Assembly (NCBI GenBank): GCA_011322715.1
Contig: DRLX01000386.1
Span: 1-7,834 of the forward strand
Length of the DNA stretch: 7,834 nt
Origin: Desulfobulbaceae bacterium
Lineage (GTDB): Bacteria; Desulfobacterota; Desulfobulbia; Desulfobulbales; Desulfobulbaceae
Direction: 5' to 3'
In this document: positions 1 through 5,494 of the stretch, in pieces
Numbering within the stretch: position 1 is the first letter of the stretch
Layout: the number at the start of each line of letters is the position of its first letter
Position numbers and translations under genes: made by a program
Notes under the pieces: model-generated
Seen by the model: only the letters and a program-made list of their open reading frames with translations
The model's database searches: none
What the model was told of the DNA's origin: nothing

Positions 1-368
1 ACATCAGTCAAAAAACAACGGCAATCAAGAGGATTTTCGATGAACAATAACGAGAAATAAAATCCCGGATAAATTTTCATCCCAGCCACCTTACCAACTC
101 ATCCTTGACTTGTCATGGTTTACGCTTAAGGTTATTACCTAAATTCTGTAGTCATCCGGTATCCGGACGCTGATACAGGCATATTTACCGTATCGGCTTC
201 ACGAATTTTGTGCTCAATGTACGGGCATCAGTACAACCATGCCGAAATTCACTCGGAGTCTCGCAGGCCCGATACCTGTCCCTTGTACCTGCACCTGTCT
301 CAACATTCTCGGTGCACGAACAACTACAGGATTGAGGTGTTAAACAAGAAGCCCACCTTACCTTCCTC
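1..368. other. Upstream intergenic region, no convincing gene
   Basis: No gene can be supported here. All three plus frames are open from base 1 for a short way (stops at 58-60, 41-43 and 48-50), so the extreme left may be the last codons of an upstream plus-strand gene, but the frame cannot be decided. An AGAGGA at 28-33 lies 6 bases before an ATG at 40, but that ORF has only six codons (MNNNEK). Short inverted repeats occur (GATAC 5-bp arms around 170-195; TGTAC 218-222 with GTACA 231-235; GTATCGG 190-196 with CCGATAC near 269-275), which might fold in a long leader of the following gene. The minus-strand ORF across 185-400 is Arg/Thr/Cys-rich and has no protein-like features. Confidence 0.5.
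110..138 (+). promoter_or_regulatory. Possible sigma70-type promoter for the rhomboid gene
   Basis: TTGTCA at 110-115 (5 of 6 to TTGACA) is followed after 17 bases by TATTAC at 133-138 (4 of 6 to TATAAT). Transcription would start near 145, leaving a leader of about 220 bases before the rhomboid start codon, which is long. An overlapping TTGACT at 105-110 has no good -10 partner. This is a consensus match only. Confidence 0.25.
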
Positions 369-1292
369 ATGAAAAACAACACTCTCCCAAACCTGATCAT
401 GGATGAGAATGCGCAATACTCCGTGGTTGCCCGGGGAGAGCATGATCATATTTCCGCCTGCGCCCTGGTTCTTGCCGCCATGGGCATTGACTACCTTCAA
501 CAGGATACCCTTTTACTCGTTCCCAGGGAGGAAGCCGACCAGGCCAGGCAACAACTGCAGGCCTATCTTGAGGAAAACAGCAACTGGCCTCCACCCCCTA
601 ACTGGATACAGCAACGGCACAGGCAGACACCGCCCCCGCCGACCCTGGTGATGATCGGCGGTCTTTTTCTCTTCTTCCAGGTTACCGGCCCCTGGCAGCC
701 GGGCAATCCCTGGTTTGAGGTCGGGGCCATCGACAGTTCACAGATCCTGGATCATGGTCAATGGTGGCGGCTTATAACAGCGCTGAGTCTGCATGCCGAC
801 ACCATGCATGTGTTGGGCAACTGTCTGATCGGCGGATTCATGGTGCATCTGCTCTGTATAACAATCGGCTACGGGTCCGGCTGGCTTCTTCTCCTGCTCA
901 CCGGGGCTCTGGCTAATTTTATCAATATCGTCATCAGGAGTGGGCCCCATTTTTCAGTGGGATTTTCCACCGCCGTCTTTGCCGCCATCGGAATGTTCAG
1001 TGGCCTGCAGATAAAAATGGGCAGAAATTCACCACTTCGATTTCTTATTCCCCTTGGTGCCGGGGCGGGCCTACTCGCCTTTTTAGGGTCGACAGGGAAA
1101 CATACCGACCTGGGCGCCCACCTCTTTGGTTTTTTTTGCGGTATTGTCGTCGGCTTGCTGATCATCCTCACAAACCTCATAAAAATTGCCGACAACACCA
1201 CTATCCAGCGTTTTCTCTTCTGTTGCGCCCTTGTGCTTATCTTCCTTTGCTGGTGGATTGCCGATCTTCATGCGCCGATGCCACTTTTGTAA
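369..1292 (+). CDS. Rhomboid family intramembrane serine protease
   Basis: This is a polytopic inner-membrane protease that cleaves transmembrane segments of other proteins. Residues 132-134 are the WWR before the second helix. H142, H147 and N151 match the HxxxxHxxxN pattern of GlpG helix 2, Ser200 lies in a GFST motif as the nucleophile, and His251 in GAHLFG is the partner base. About seven hydrophobic segments run from residue 91 to 299. In front lies a soluble domain (about 15-70) resembling the small DUF2007-type domain seen on some rhomboids, joined by a proline-rich linker (73-91, PPPP twice). The residue after the catalytic Ser is Thr rather than the usual Gly. ATG 369 is the first start after an in-frame stop at 333 but has no clear ribosome site; ATG 399 (codon 11) is an alternative. 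The substrate is unknown. It lies upstream of hflK in the same direction. Confidence 0.9.
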   Translation: MKNNTLPNLIMDENAQYSVVARGEHDHISACALVLAAMGIDYLQQDTLLLVPREEADQARQQLQAYLEENSNWPPPPNWIQQRHRQTPPPPTLVMIGGLFLFFQVTGPWQPGNPWFEVGAIDSSQILDHGQWWRLITALSLHADTMHVLGNCLIGGFMVHLLCITIGYGSGWLLLLLTGALANFINIVIRSGPHFSVGFSTAVFAAIGMFSGLQIKMGRNSPLRFLIPLGAGAGLLAFLGSTGKHTDLGAHLFGFFCGIVVGLLIILTNLIKIADNTTIQRFLFCCALVLIFLCWWIADLHAPMPLL

Positions 1293-1401
1293 CCGGCATA
1301 GCCGGCCCGGAATCTCAAACCACAGCCACAATGAACAATAAAAGTGATCCGGAAGTTACGGTGCAACCCGCCCCTTTCATAGGGGAGAAGCGAGAAAAGA
1401 C

Positions 1402-1430
1402 TTGCCAGTCCGGTGTTTCCGGTTTTTAAT
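1402..1430 (+). promoter_or_regulatory. Likely sigma70 promoter of hflKC
   Basis: TTGCCA at 1402-1407 and TTTAAT at 1425-1430 each match the consensus in 5 of 6 bases and are exactly 17 bases apart, with an AT-rich stretch around the -10. Transcription would begin near 1437, giving a leader of about 80 bases before hflK. This suggests hflKC can be expressed separately from the rhomboid gene. No sigma32-type heat-shock promoter was seen in the gap. Confidence 0.5.
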
Positions 1431-1462
1431 ATAAACTACTTTTACGAAAATTATTCCATCCG

Positions 1463-1481
1463 GCCCTTACAACAAAAGGGC
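1463..1481 (+). terminator. Small hairpin with pyrimidine tail ahead of hflK
   Basis: GCCCTT (1463-1468) and AAGGGC (1476-1481) form a 6-bp stem with a 7-base loop, followed by TTTCTCTTCCCC. It could be a weak terminator for rhomboid transcripts or, since it lies downstream of the predicted hflKC promoter, a leader hairpin or attenuator. The T tract is interrupted, so termination is doubtful. Confidence 0.25.
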
Positions 1482-1517
1482 TTTCTCTTCCCCAACCCGT
1501 GAAGATAGAGGTCTTCC

Positions 1518-2624
1518 ATGCCCATGAACCAACAGCCTCCCTGGGGGCAGAACAAGAAACCTTCCTCACCCGAAGATATACTCGCCGCCCTGATCCAGAA
1601 AATCCGGGACGCCTTTGGTGGTCAGGACCAGCAAAACAATCAGGGCGATGACGGCGTCCCACCCTCGTCAGCGCCGAGCGTCGGCCCGGGCATCGGAAAG
1701 ATTTTCCTGATTATCCTGGCCCTGCTCGTCTTCAAAGGCGTCTACTCATCATTCTATACCATTGAACCGGGCAAGGTCGGTATCATTCTCAGATTTGGTA
1801 AATACGCCCGCACAACGCAACCTGGCCTCAACTTTAAGATTCCCTATATGGAAGATCTGATCAAAGTTGATGTGGAATCGGTGCGTAAAGAAGAATTCGG
1901 CTTCAGGACCCGCCTGCCCGGCAAGACTTCCGTCTTTGATCGACGGGGTTTTGATATGGAATCACTGATGCTGACCGGTGACAAAAACGTCATTAACGTC
2001 GACTGGATCGTCCAGTACAAGGTCAGCGATCCGGTCAATTTCCTGTTCAAGGTCCGTAACGTACCACAGGCGGTCCGCGATGCCTCGGAAATGGTCACCA
2101 GGCGTATTGTCGGCAACATGGACTTTGATTATGTGCTCAGCAACAGGGAAATCCTTGCCGGTTCCGCCAAACAGGAACTCCAGAAACAACTGAATCTTCT
2201 GGAGTGCGGCGTTTCCATTGTTACGCTGCGATTTCTTGATATTAACCCGCCCGACCCCGTCAAACCGGCCTTCAATGAAGTCAACGAGGCCGACCAGGAC
2301 CGAAAACGACTGGTCAACGAGGCTGAGGAAACATATAACCGGGTCATACCCAAAGCACGGGGCAGCGCCAAAAGAATCGTTGAAGAAGCGCACGGCTATG
2401 CAATTCAGCGGATTAACCGTGCACAAGGCGAGACCAATCGTTTTCGTGCCATTGTCAAGGAATACCAACTGGCCCCGGATGTCACCAGGCGCAGAATGTA
2501 CCTTGAGGCCATGCAGGATATTCTGCCCGGCGTCGACCATATTTACGTCATGGACAAAAAACAACAGACCCTTCTTCCGTTTCTCGATTTGGCCAAAAAA
2601 TCACCGAAACCGGAAATAAAATAG
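1518..2624 (+). CDS. hflK: FtsH protease modulator HflK (SPFH/band 7 protein)
   Basis: HflK with HflC forms a large membrane-anchored periplasmic assembly that encloses FtsH and modulates its degradation of membrane proteins. The product is 368 residues against 419 in E. coli. It has a Gln/Pro-rich cytoplasmic N terminus (1-58), one transmembrane segment (about 60-77), and a band 7 domain starting at TIEPGKVGIILRFGKY. The HflK signature MLTGDKNVINVDWIVQYKV follows at 151-169, then a helical region (about 250-315) with VIPKARGSA, and YQLAPDVTRRRMYLEAM near the C terminus. ATG 1518 is chosen because GAGG at 1508-1511 sits 6 bases upstream; ATG 1524 is also possible. The Gly/Pro/Gln-rich tail seen in some HflK proteins is short here (351-368). 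hflC follows after 19 bases, so the two are surely co-transcribed. Confidence 0.95.
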   Translation: MPMNQQPPWGQNKKPSSPEDILAALIQKIRDAFGGQDQQNNQGDDGVPPSSAPSVGPGIGKIFLIILALLVFKGVYSSFYTIEPGKVGIILRFGKYARTTQPGLNFKIPYMEDLIKVDVESVRKEEFGFRTRLPGKTSVFDRRGFDMESLMLTGDKNVINVDWIVQYKVSDPVNFLFKVRNVPQAVRDASEMVTRRIVGNMDFDYVLSNREILAGSAKQELQKQLNLLECGVSIVTLRFLDINPPDPVKPAFNEVNEADQDRKRLVNEAEETYNRVIPKARGSAKRIVEEAHGYAIQRINRAQGETNRFRAIVKEYQLAPDVTRRRMYLEAMQDILPGVDHIYVMDKKQQTLLPFLDLAKKSPKPEIK

Positions 2625-2643
2625 GATAGCGGCAGGAACGATT

Positions 2644-3591
2644 ATGAAACATATAGTGCGTATTATTCTCCTTGGCGTGGTCTTCGGCCTTATCGCAATG
2701 GCCTGGGACGGTTTTTTTATCCTCAGAGAGGGCCAGCAGGCGGTTATTACCGAATTCGGTAAACCCGTCGGTCAGCCGGTCACGGACGCCGGGCTCCATT
2801 TCAAACGACCCGTAACCCAGAAGGTCCAATACTTTGAAAAACGAATCATGATCTGGGACGGCGATCCTAACCAGATACCGACCAATGACAAGACCTTTAT
2901 CTACATCGACAATACCGCCCGCTGGCGAATTTCAAACGCCCTCACATTCCTGCAGGCGGTGGGCACTGAGGCAAGGGCGCAATCGCTACTTGATGACATC
3001 ATAAACGGAACGGTTCGCGATCTGGTCAACAAAAATAATCTCATTGACATAATCCGCAGCTCCGACTGGAAACCCGATTATATGATGTCCACGGTCATGT
3101 CCACCACCCAGGCAGGCGACATGAGCAAACCACCCAAAGTCGGCCGAGACAAAATCAGCCAACAGGTACTTAAAGCCGCCTCCAGCGTCACCCCGAAATA
3201 CGGGATTACTCTTATTGACGTGATGTTCAAAAGGGTCAACTATATTGATACGGTACGGAAAAAGGTGTATGCCAGGATGATCTCGGAACGAAAAAGAATC
3301 GCCGCTGAAAAACGCTCCGAGGGTGAAGGACGAAAGGCGGAAATTCTTGGCAAAGTGGATCGGGAGCTCAAGGAAATTACTTCAAAGGCAAAACGGGAGG
3401 CCACCGAAATTAAAGGTAAGGCGGATGCAGAGGCCACAAAAATTTACGGATTGGTGTACTCAAAAGATCCGGAATTTTATTCCTTCCAGAAAAGCCTGGA
3501 AAGTTATAAAAACATCATTGGCAACAACACCTCGTTGATATTGTCAACAAATTCCGATCTCTTTGAATACCTGGAATCCCTGAAAAAATAA
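2644..3591 (+). CDS. hflC: FtsH protease modulator HflC (SPFH/band 7 protein)
   Basis: HflC is the partner of HflK in the FtsH-enclosing complex of the inner membrane. The product is 315 residues (334 in E. coli). It has an N-terminal signal anchor (about 3-20), a band 7 domain from FFILREGQQAVITEFGKPVG, and WDGDPNQIPTNDK (71-83), the usual HflC hinge. A long charged helical segment follows (about 213-268, rich in Glu, Lys and Arg, with ERKRIAAEKRSEGEGRKAE) and probably forms a coiled coil. The C-terminal DPEFYSFQKSLESYKN followed by NSDLFEYL is a family signature. AGGA at 2634-2637 is 6 bases before the ATG. The gene is last in its operon and is followed by a strong hairpin. Despite old annotations of HflC as a protease, no protease active site is present. 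Confidence 0.95.
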   Translation: MKHIVRIILLGVVFGLIAMAWDGFFILREGQQAVITEFGKPVGQPVTDAGLHFKRPVTQKVQYFEKRIMIWDGDPNQIPTNDKTFIYIDNTARWRISNALTFLQAVGTEARAQSLLDDIINGTVRDLVNKNNLIDIIRSSDWKPDYMMSTVMSTTQAGDMSKPPKVGRDKISQQVLKAASSVTPKYGITLIDVMFKRVNYIDTVRKKVYARMISERKRIAAEKRSEGEGRKAEILGKVDRELKEITSKAKREATEIKGKADAEATKIYGLVYSKDPEFYSFQKSLESYKNIIGNNTSLILSTNSDLFEYLESLKK

Positions 3592-3602
3592 TACTGCCAA
3601 CA

Positions 3603-3638
3603 CAACCGGTGCCGTATCAAACCATATGGCACCGGTTG
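3603..3638. terminator. Strong hairpin between convergent hflC and zinc-ribbon gene
   Basis: CAACCGGTGCC (3603-3613) pairs perfectly with GGCACCGGTTG (3628-3638). With one G-T pair and three more pairs the stem reaches 15 bp around a 6-base loop (3618-3623). It starts 11 bases after the hflC stop and 55 bases beyond the stop of the opposing gene, so it is placed to end transcription from both sides. There is no U tract directly after it on the plus strand; on the minus strand a TTATTTTTT run begins about 10 bases past the stem. It may be a bidirectional terminator or an mRNA 3'-end stabiliser. Confidence 0.6.
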
Positions 3639-3693
3639 CGGCCCTTCCCTGCCTGCCCATCTTATCAAGACAGTAAAACCAAAAAAATCTGCG

Positions 3694-4362
3694 CTACTCC
3701 AGCACAACACCCGGTCCTTCATCGGCAAAGCTCGGCCGCTGATCGGGTGAATAGGCTATTCGCCCACGTTCATTCAGCAACGCCTCAAAACGGGCGATAT
3801 CCGCGTCCGTCATGACCTCAACACCCAGTTGATCAAAACGGCAGGAACAGCTGATAAGCTGGCCGCCGCACCAGGGACAAATCTCGACCGGACAGCCCAG
3901 CTCGTGCACTTCTCCGGTTACGGCATGGCAGGCCGGGCAGATATCCCCGTCCACCTGCAGGGGTTCATACTGAGGGAACTTATCCGGCGTGGAACAATCC
4001 TGCTGCAATGACTGCAAATCATCATAATCAAAAAAATCAAGCAGTTCCCGCTCCAGATAAGCATCGGCGAGACTTCCATGAAATTCAATCCCTTCACTGG
4101 AAATCAGATACAGGTACGCTGACACTCCGGTCATGGCTGCCAATAGAAAAACGCCGCCCGACCTGGCGACCATGCGTATCTCGCGCACATAATCCTCACC
4201 GGCTTCGGGCAGATAACTGTAAAACTCCAGCAACAGATCAAGGGCGATTTTATCATCCCTGTAGCGATTGAGCAAATCCTTTGCCTCTTCCATTTTTTCT
4301 TCCGGCACCGCATATTCCATGGCCCGAAGGATGGCGTGCCGCTGTTTTTTTTGTTCACCCAT
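3694..4362 (-). CDS. Uncharacterised zinc-ribbon protein coupled to thiE
   Basis: I do not recognise a named family. With the start at ATG 4362 the product has 222 residues. Residues 1-65 are charged and helical, 66-88 are hydrophobic but include Ser and Tyr (possibly a buried helix, a weak membrane candidate), and 98-120 are acidic and aromatic. A Cys-rich block follows: CPAC (142-145), His153, Cys157, CPWCGGQL (162-169) and CSC (172-174). The two CxxC pairs suggest a zinc ribbon, with Cys157, Cys172 and Cys174 as extra ligands. The C terminus (185-222) is acidic. The chosen ATG overlaps the end of thiE as ATGGGTGA and has AGGA about 9 bases upstream, indicating translational coupling. A longer reading from TTG 4389 adds nine residues but has less support. 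There is no signal peptide, so it is probably cytosolic. No enzymatic motif is visible. Confidence 0.75.
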   Translation of the reverse strand: MGEQKKQRHAILRAMEYAVPEEKMEEAKDLLNRYRDDKIALDLLLEFYSYLPEAGEDYVREIRMVARSGGVFLLAAMTGVSAYLYLISSEGIEFHGSLADAYLERELLDFFDYDDLQSLQQDCSTPDKFPQYEPLQVDGDICPACHAVTGEVHELGCPVEICPWCGGQLISCSCRFDQLGVEVMTDADIARFEALLNERGRIAYSPDQRPSFADEGPGVVLE

Positions 4363-5056
4363 GACTGTTTTTCCTGCATGCATCAGCAATCATGTTTCGC
4401 AGATGGCCGGTTTCAGCTGCAATGTCCGTCGCCTGGGAGATAGCCGTTACCACGGCAATCCTACGGGCGCCATACCCCACAAGTTCCGGTATATGTTCAG
4501 TCTTGATCCCGCCCATAACCGTAAAGGGCAGACGGCAATGTCTGGAAAAGCGTTCTATGGCCTGTGGACCCAAAAAATGCGCCAACCCCTCTTTAGTGCC
4601 GGTGGGGAAGAGCGGCCCGATATTATAATATGACACCGGACAACCGCCCTGCCGTTCAATACGGCCCAATTCCATGGCCTGCTCCTCACTGTTGCAGGAA
4701 AGCCCGATAATCATATCCGGAGCAAGCTTCCGCACCGCTTCCGGCGGCAGATCATCCTGGCCCAGGTGAATACCGTCGGCATCACTCAAGAGGGCTATAT
4801 CAAGCCGATCATTGACCAGAAAAAGCGCACCGGCTTCCTTTGTCTTTCGACGAAAATAGCGCGCCTTTTCCAGGAGTTCTCCATCGTCTGAATCCTTGTC
4901 GCGCAACTGGACAATAGCGGCGCCTCCGGCAAGAACGGCATCAAGCCACTGCCGGTCACTGCGGCCGTTGGCCAGCCGTTCACAGGAAACAGGATAAATA
5001 TCAACACGTTTTATAAACTGTTGCAACCGTTTGGCATGAATTTGTGATTTGTTCAT
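4355..5056 (-). CDS. thiE: Thiamine phosphate synthase
   Basis: ThiE joins HMP pyrophosphate and the thiazole phosphate to make thiamine monophosphate in the cytosol, on a TIM-barrel fold. From ATG 5056 the product has 233 residues. Family motifs appear in order (numbering from ATG 5056): VQLRDKD (49-55), the FLVNDRLDIAL strand, GIHLGQDDLP (95-104), IGLSCNSEE (117-125), YYNIGPLFPTGTKEG (143-157), FTVMGGI (178-184) and AVVTAI (201-206). The usual IG-S-H motif reads IGLSCN, and the PTPTK-type loop reads PTGTK; both look like subgroup variation rather than loss of function. Start choice is uncertain: ATG 5116 would add 20 residues, but neither ATG has a good ribosome site and the conserved barrel begins only at VDIYPVS. 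No TPP riboswitch (THI box) is visible upstream. No other thi gene is in the window. The end overlaps the next gene by 8 bases. Confidence 0.9.
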   Translation of the reverse strand: MNKSQIHAKRLQQFIKRVDIYPVSCERLANGRSDRQWLDAVLAGGAAIVQLRDKDSDDGELLEKARYFRRKTKEAGALFLVNDRLDIALLSDADGIHLGQDDLPPEAVRKLAPDMIIGLSCNSEEQAMELGRIERQGGCPVSYYNIGPLFPTGTKEGLAHFLGPQAIERFSRHCRLPFTVMGGIKTEHIPELVGYGARRIAVVTAISQATDIAAETGHLRNMIADACRKNSHG

Positions 5057-5175
5057 TATTAGATTTTGTTCACCGTAAGGGAATATCCTTGCAGTCCAAT
5101 AGTCCTGCACAGGCATTCATCTTGATATTTTCACTCTTTTGGACTATAGTTACTTTCTGTGTGTAGAGATCGACA

Positions 5176-5259
5176 TTATTCCCTGTCGACTTTTTGCAGT
5201 GCATCAAGGCTACCAGATAGCATCTTCTTCCATTGTACCCGAACAATAGTTTCGCGCAT
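5176..5259 (-). CDS. Possible small ORF of 27 codons upstream of thiE
   Basis: An ATG at 5259 is preceded by GGAG with about 7 bases spacing (GGAGAAAAACAATG on the minus strand), a better ribosome site than that of the neighbouring thiE. The peptide begins MRETIVRVQWKKMLSG and ends ALQKVDRE before TAA. It is 27 residues, charged, and could form one amphipathic helix. It has no transmembrane segment and no run of one amino acid that would suggest a classical attenuation leader. It lies 119 bases before the thiE start on the same strand. It may be a real small protein, an upstream regulatory ORF, the remnant of a lost gene, or chance; I recognise no family. Confidence 0.25.
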   Translation of the reverse strand: MRETIVRVQWKKMLSGSLDALQKVDRE

Positions 5260-5385
5260 TGTTTTTCTCCAGTCGGGAGGGAACGTTTTTCTTCTGCACA
5301 AAATATAGAGTTCACAAAAACATCGCACTTCATATCGTATTTTCAATAAATTAACGGATTGCTCCCAGAAAAAACAGGAGCTGCG

Positions 5386-5434
5386 TGCAGGGGAACGGGA
5401 GTGCCACGTCGGCAAGATACATTGCTCCCCTGCA
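5386..5434 (+). repeat. Nested inverted repeat upstream of citrate synthase
   Basis: TGCAGGGGA (5386-5394) and TCCCCTGCA (5426-5434) are perfect 9-bp arms around 31 bases, and TGCC (5402-5405) with GGCA (5411-5414) can form an inner hairpin. A nonamer ATTGCTCCC occurs both at 5358-5366 and 5421-5429, and GGGAG at 5397-5401 is complementary to the CTCCC of either copy, so alternative folds exist. It lies 61-109 bases before the citrate synthase start. It could be a structured leader or a protein-binding site; no known riboswitch class is recognised. Confidence 0.45.
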
Positions 5435-5459
5435 ATGAGAAAACCCGAACTCGTATTTT

Positions 5460-5489
5460 TTAAGAAATACAAAAATTAAGAAATACAAA
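5460..5489 (+). repeat. 16-base tandem duplication at the citrate synthase ribosome site
   Basis: TTAAGAAATACAAA occurs at 5460-5473 and again at 5476-5489, a period of 16 bases. The second copy runs into AAAGGATT directly before the ATG at 5495. The very A-rich stretch should be unstructured and may help ribosome loading. The GGA ends only 2 bases before the ATG, an unusually short spacing. Confidence 0.7.
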
Positions 5490-5494
5490 GGATT

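Larger units (their letters stand above)
5057..5494. other. Divergent intergenic region between thiE and citrate synthase
   Basis: This 438-base region must contain the start signals for both divergent genes. It holds a small minus-strand ORF, nested inverted and direct repeats at 5358-5434, and a tandem repeat at 5460-5489, each listed separately. A possible plus-strand promoter is TTCACA (5311-5316) and TATCGT (5333-5338), 16 bases apart, which would give citrate synthase a leader of about 150 bases. On the minus strand TATAGT at about 5145-5150 could be a -10 for thiE, but no fitting -35 is seen. TCGACA (5170-5175) and TGTCGA (5184-5189) form a short inverted repeat. The thiE leader does not contain the conserved bases of a TPP riboswitch. 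Long ORFs on the minus strand here run into citrate synthase antisense and look spurious. Confidence 0.5.

Noticed and set aside
40..60. Six-codon ORF with an AGAGGA ribosome-like site (MNNNEK)
   Set aside because: Too short to support; the same frame is open to the left edge, so it may be the end of an upstream gene, and ATGAACAATAA also recurs at 1331 without meaning.
185..400. 71-codon minus-strand ORF ahead of the rhomboid gene
   Set aside because: Composition is biased and unlike a folded protein, there is no ribosome site, and it overlaps the rhomboid start on the opposite strand.
1293..1305. CCGGC-ATA-GCCGG hairpin right after the rhomboid stop as a terminator
   Set aside because: Stem of only 5 bp with a 3-base loop and no T run after it; too weak to call.
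1331..1429. 32-codon plus-strand ORF in the rhomboid-hflK gap
   Set aside because: No ribosome site, and it overlaps the predicted hflKC promoter; protein features are absent.
1962..2564. 200-codon minus-strand ORF inside hflK
   Set aside because: Antisense shadow of a clearly coding, conserved hflK frame.
5057..5260. TPP riboswitch upstream of thiE
   Set aside because: The conserved CTGAGA and ACCTGA...GGATAATGCC-like elements of the THI box are not found on the minus strand.
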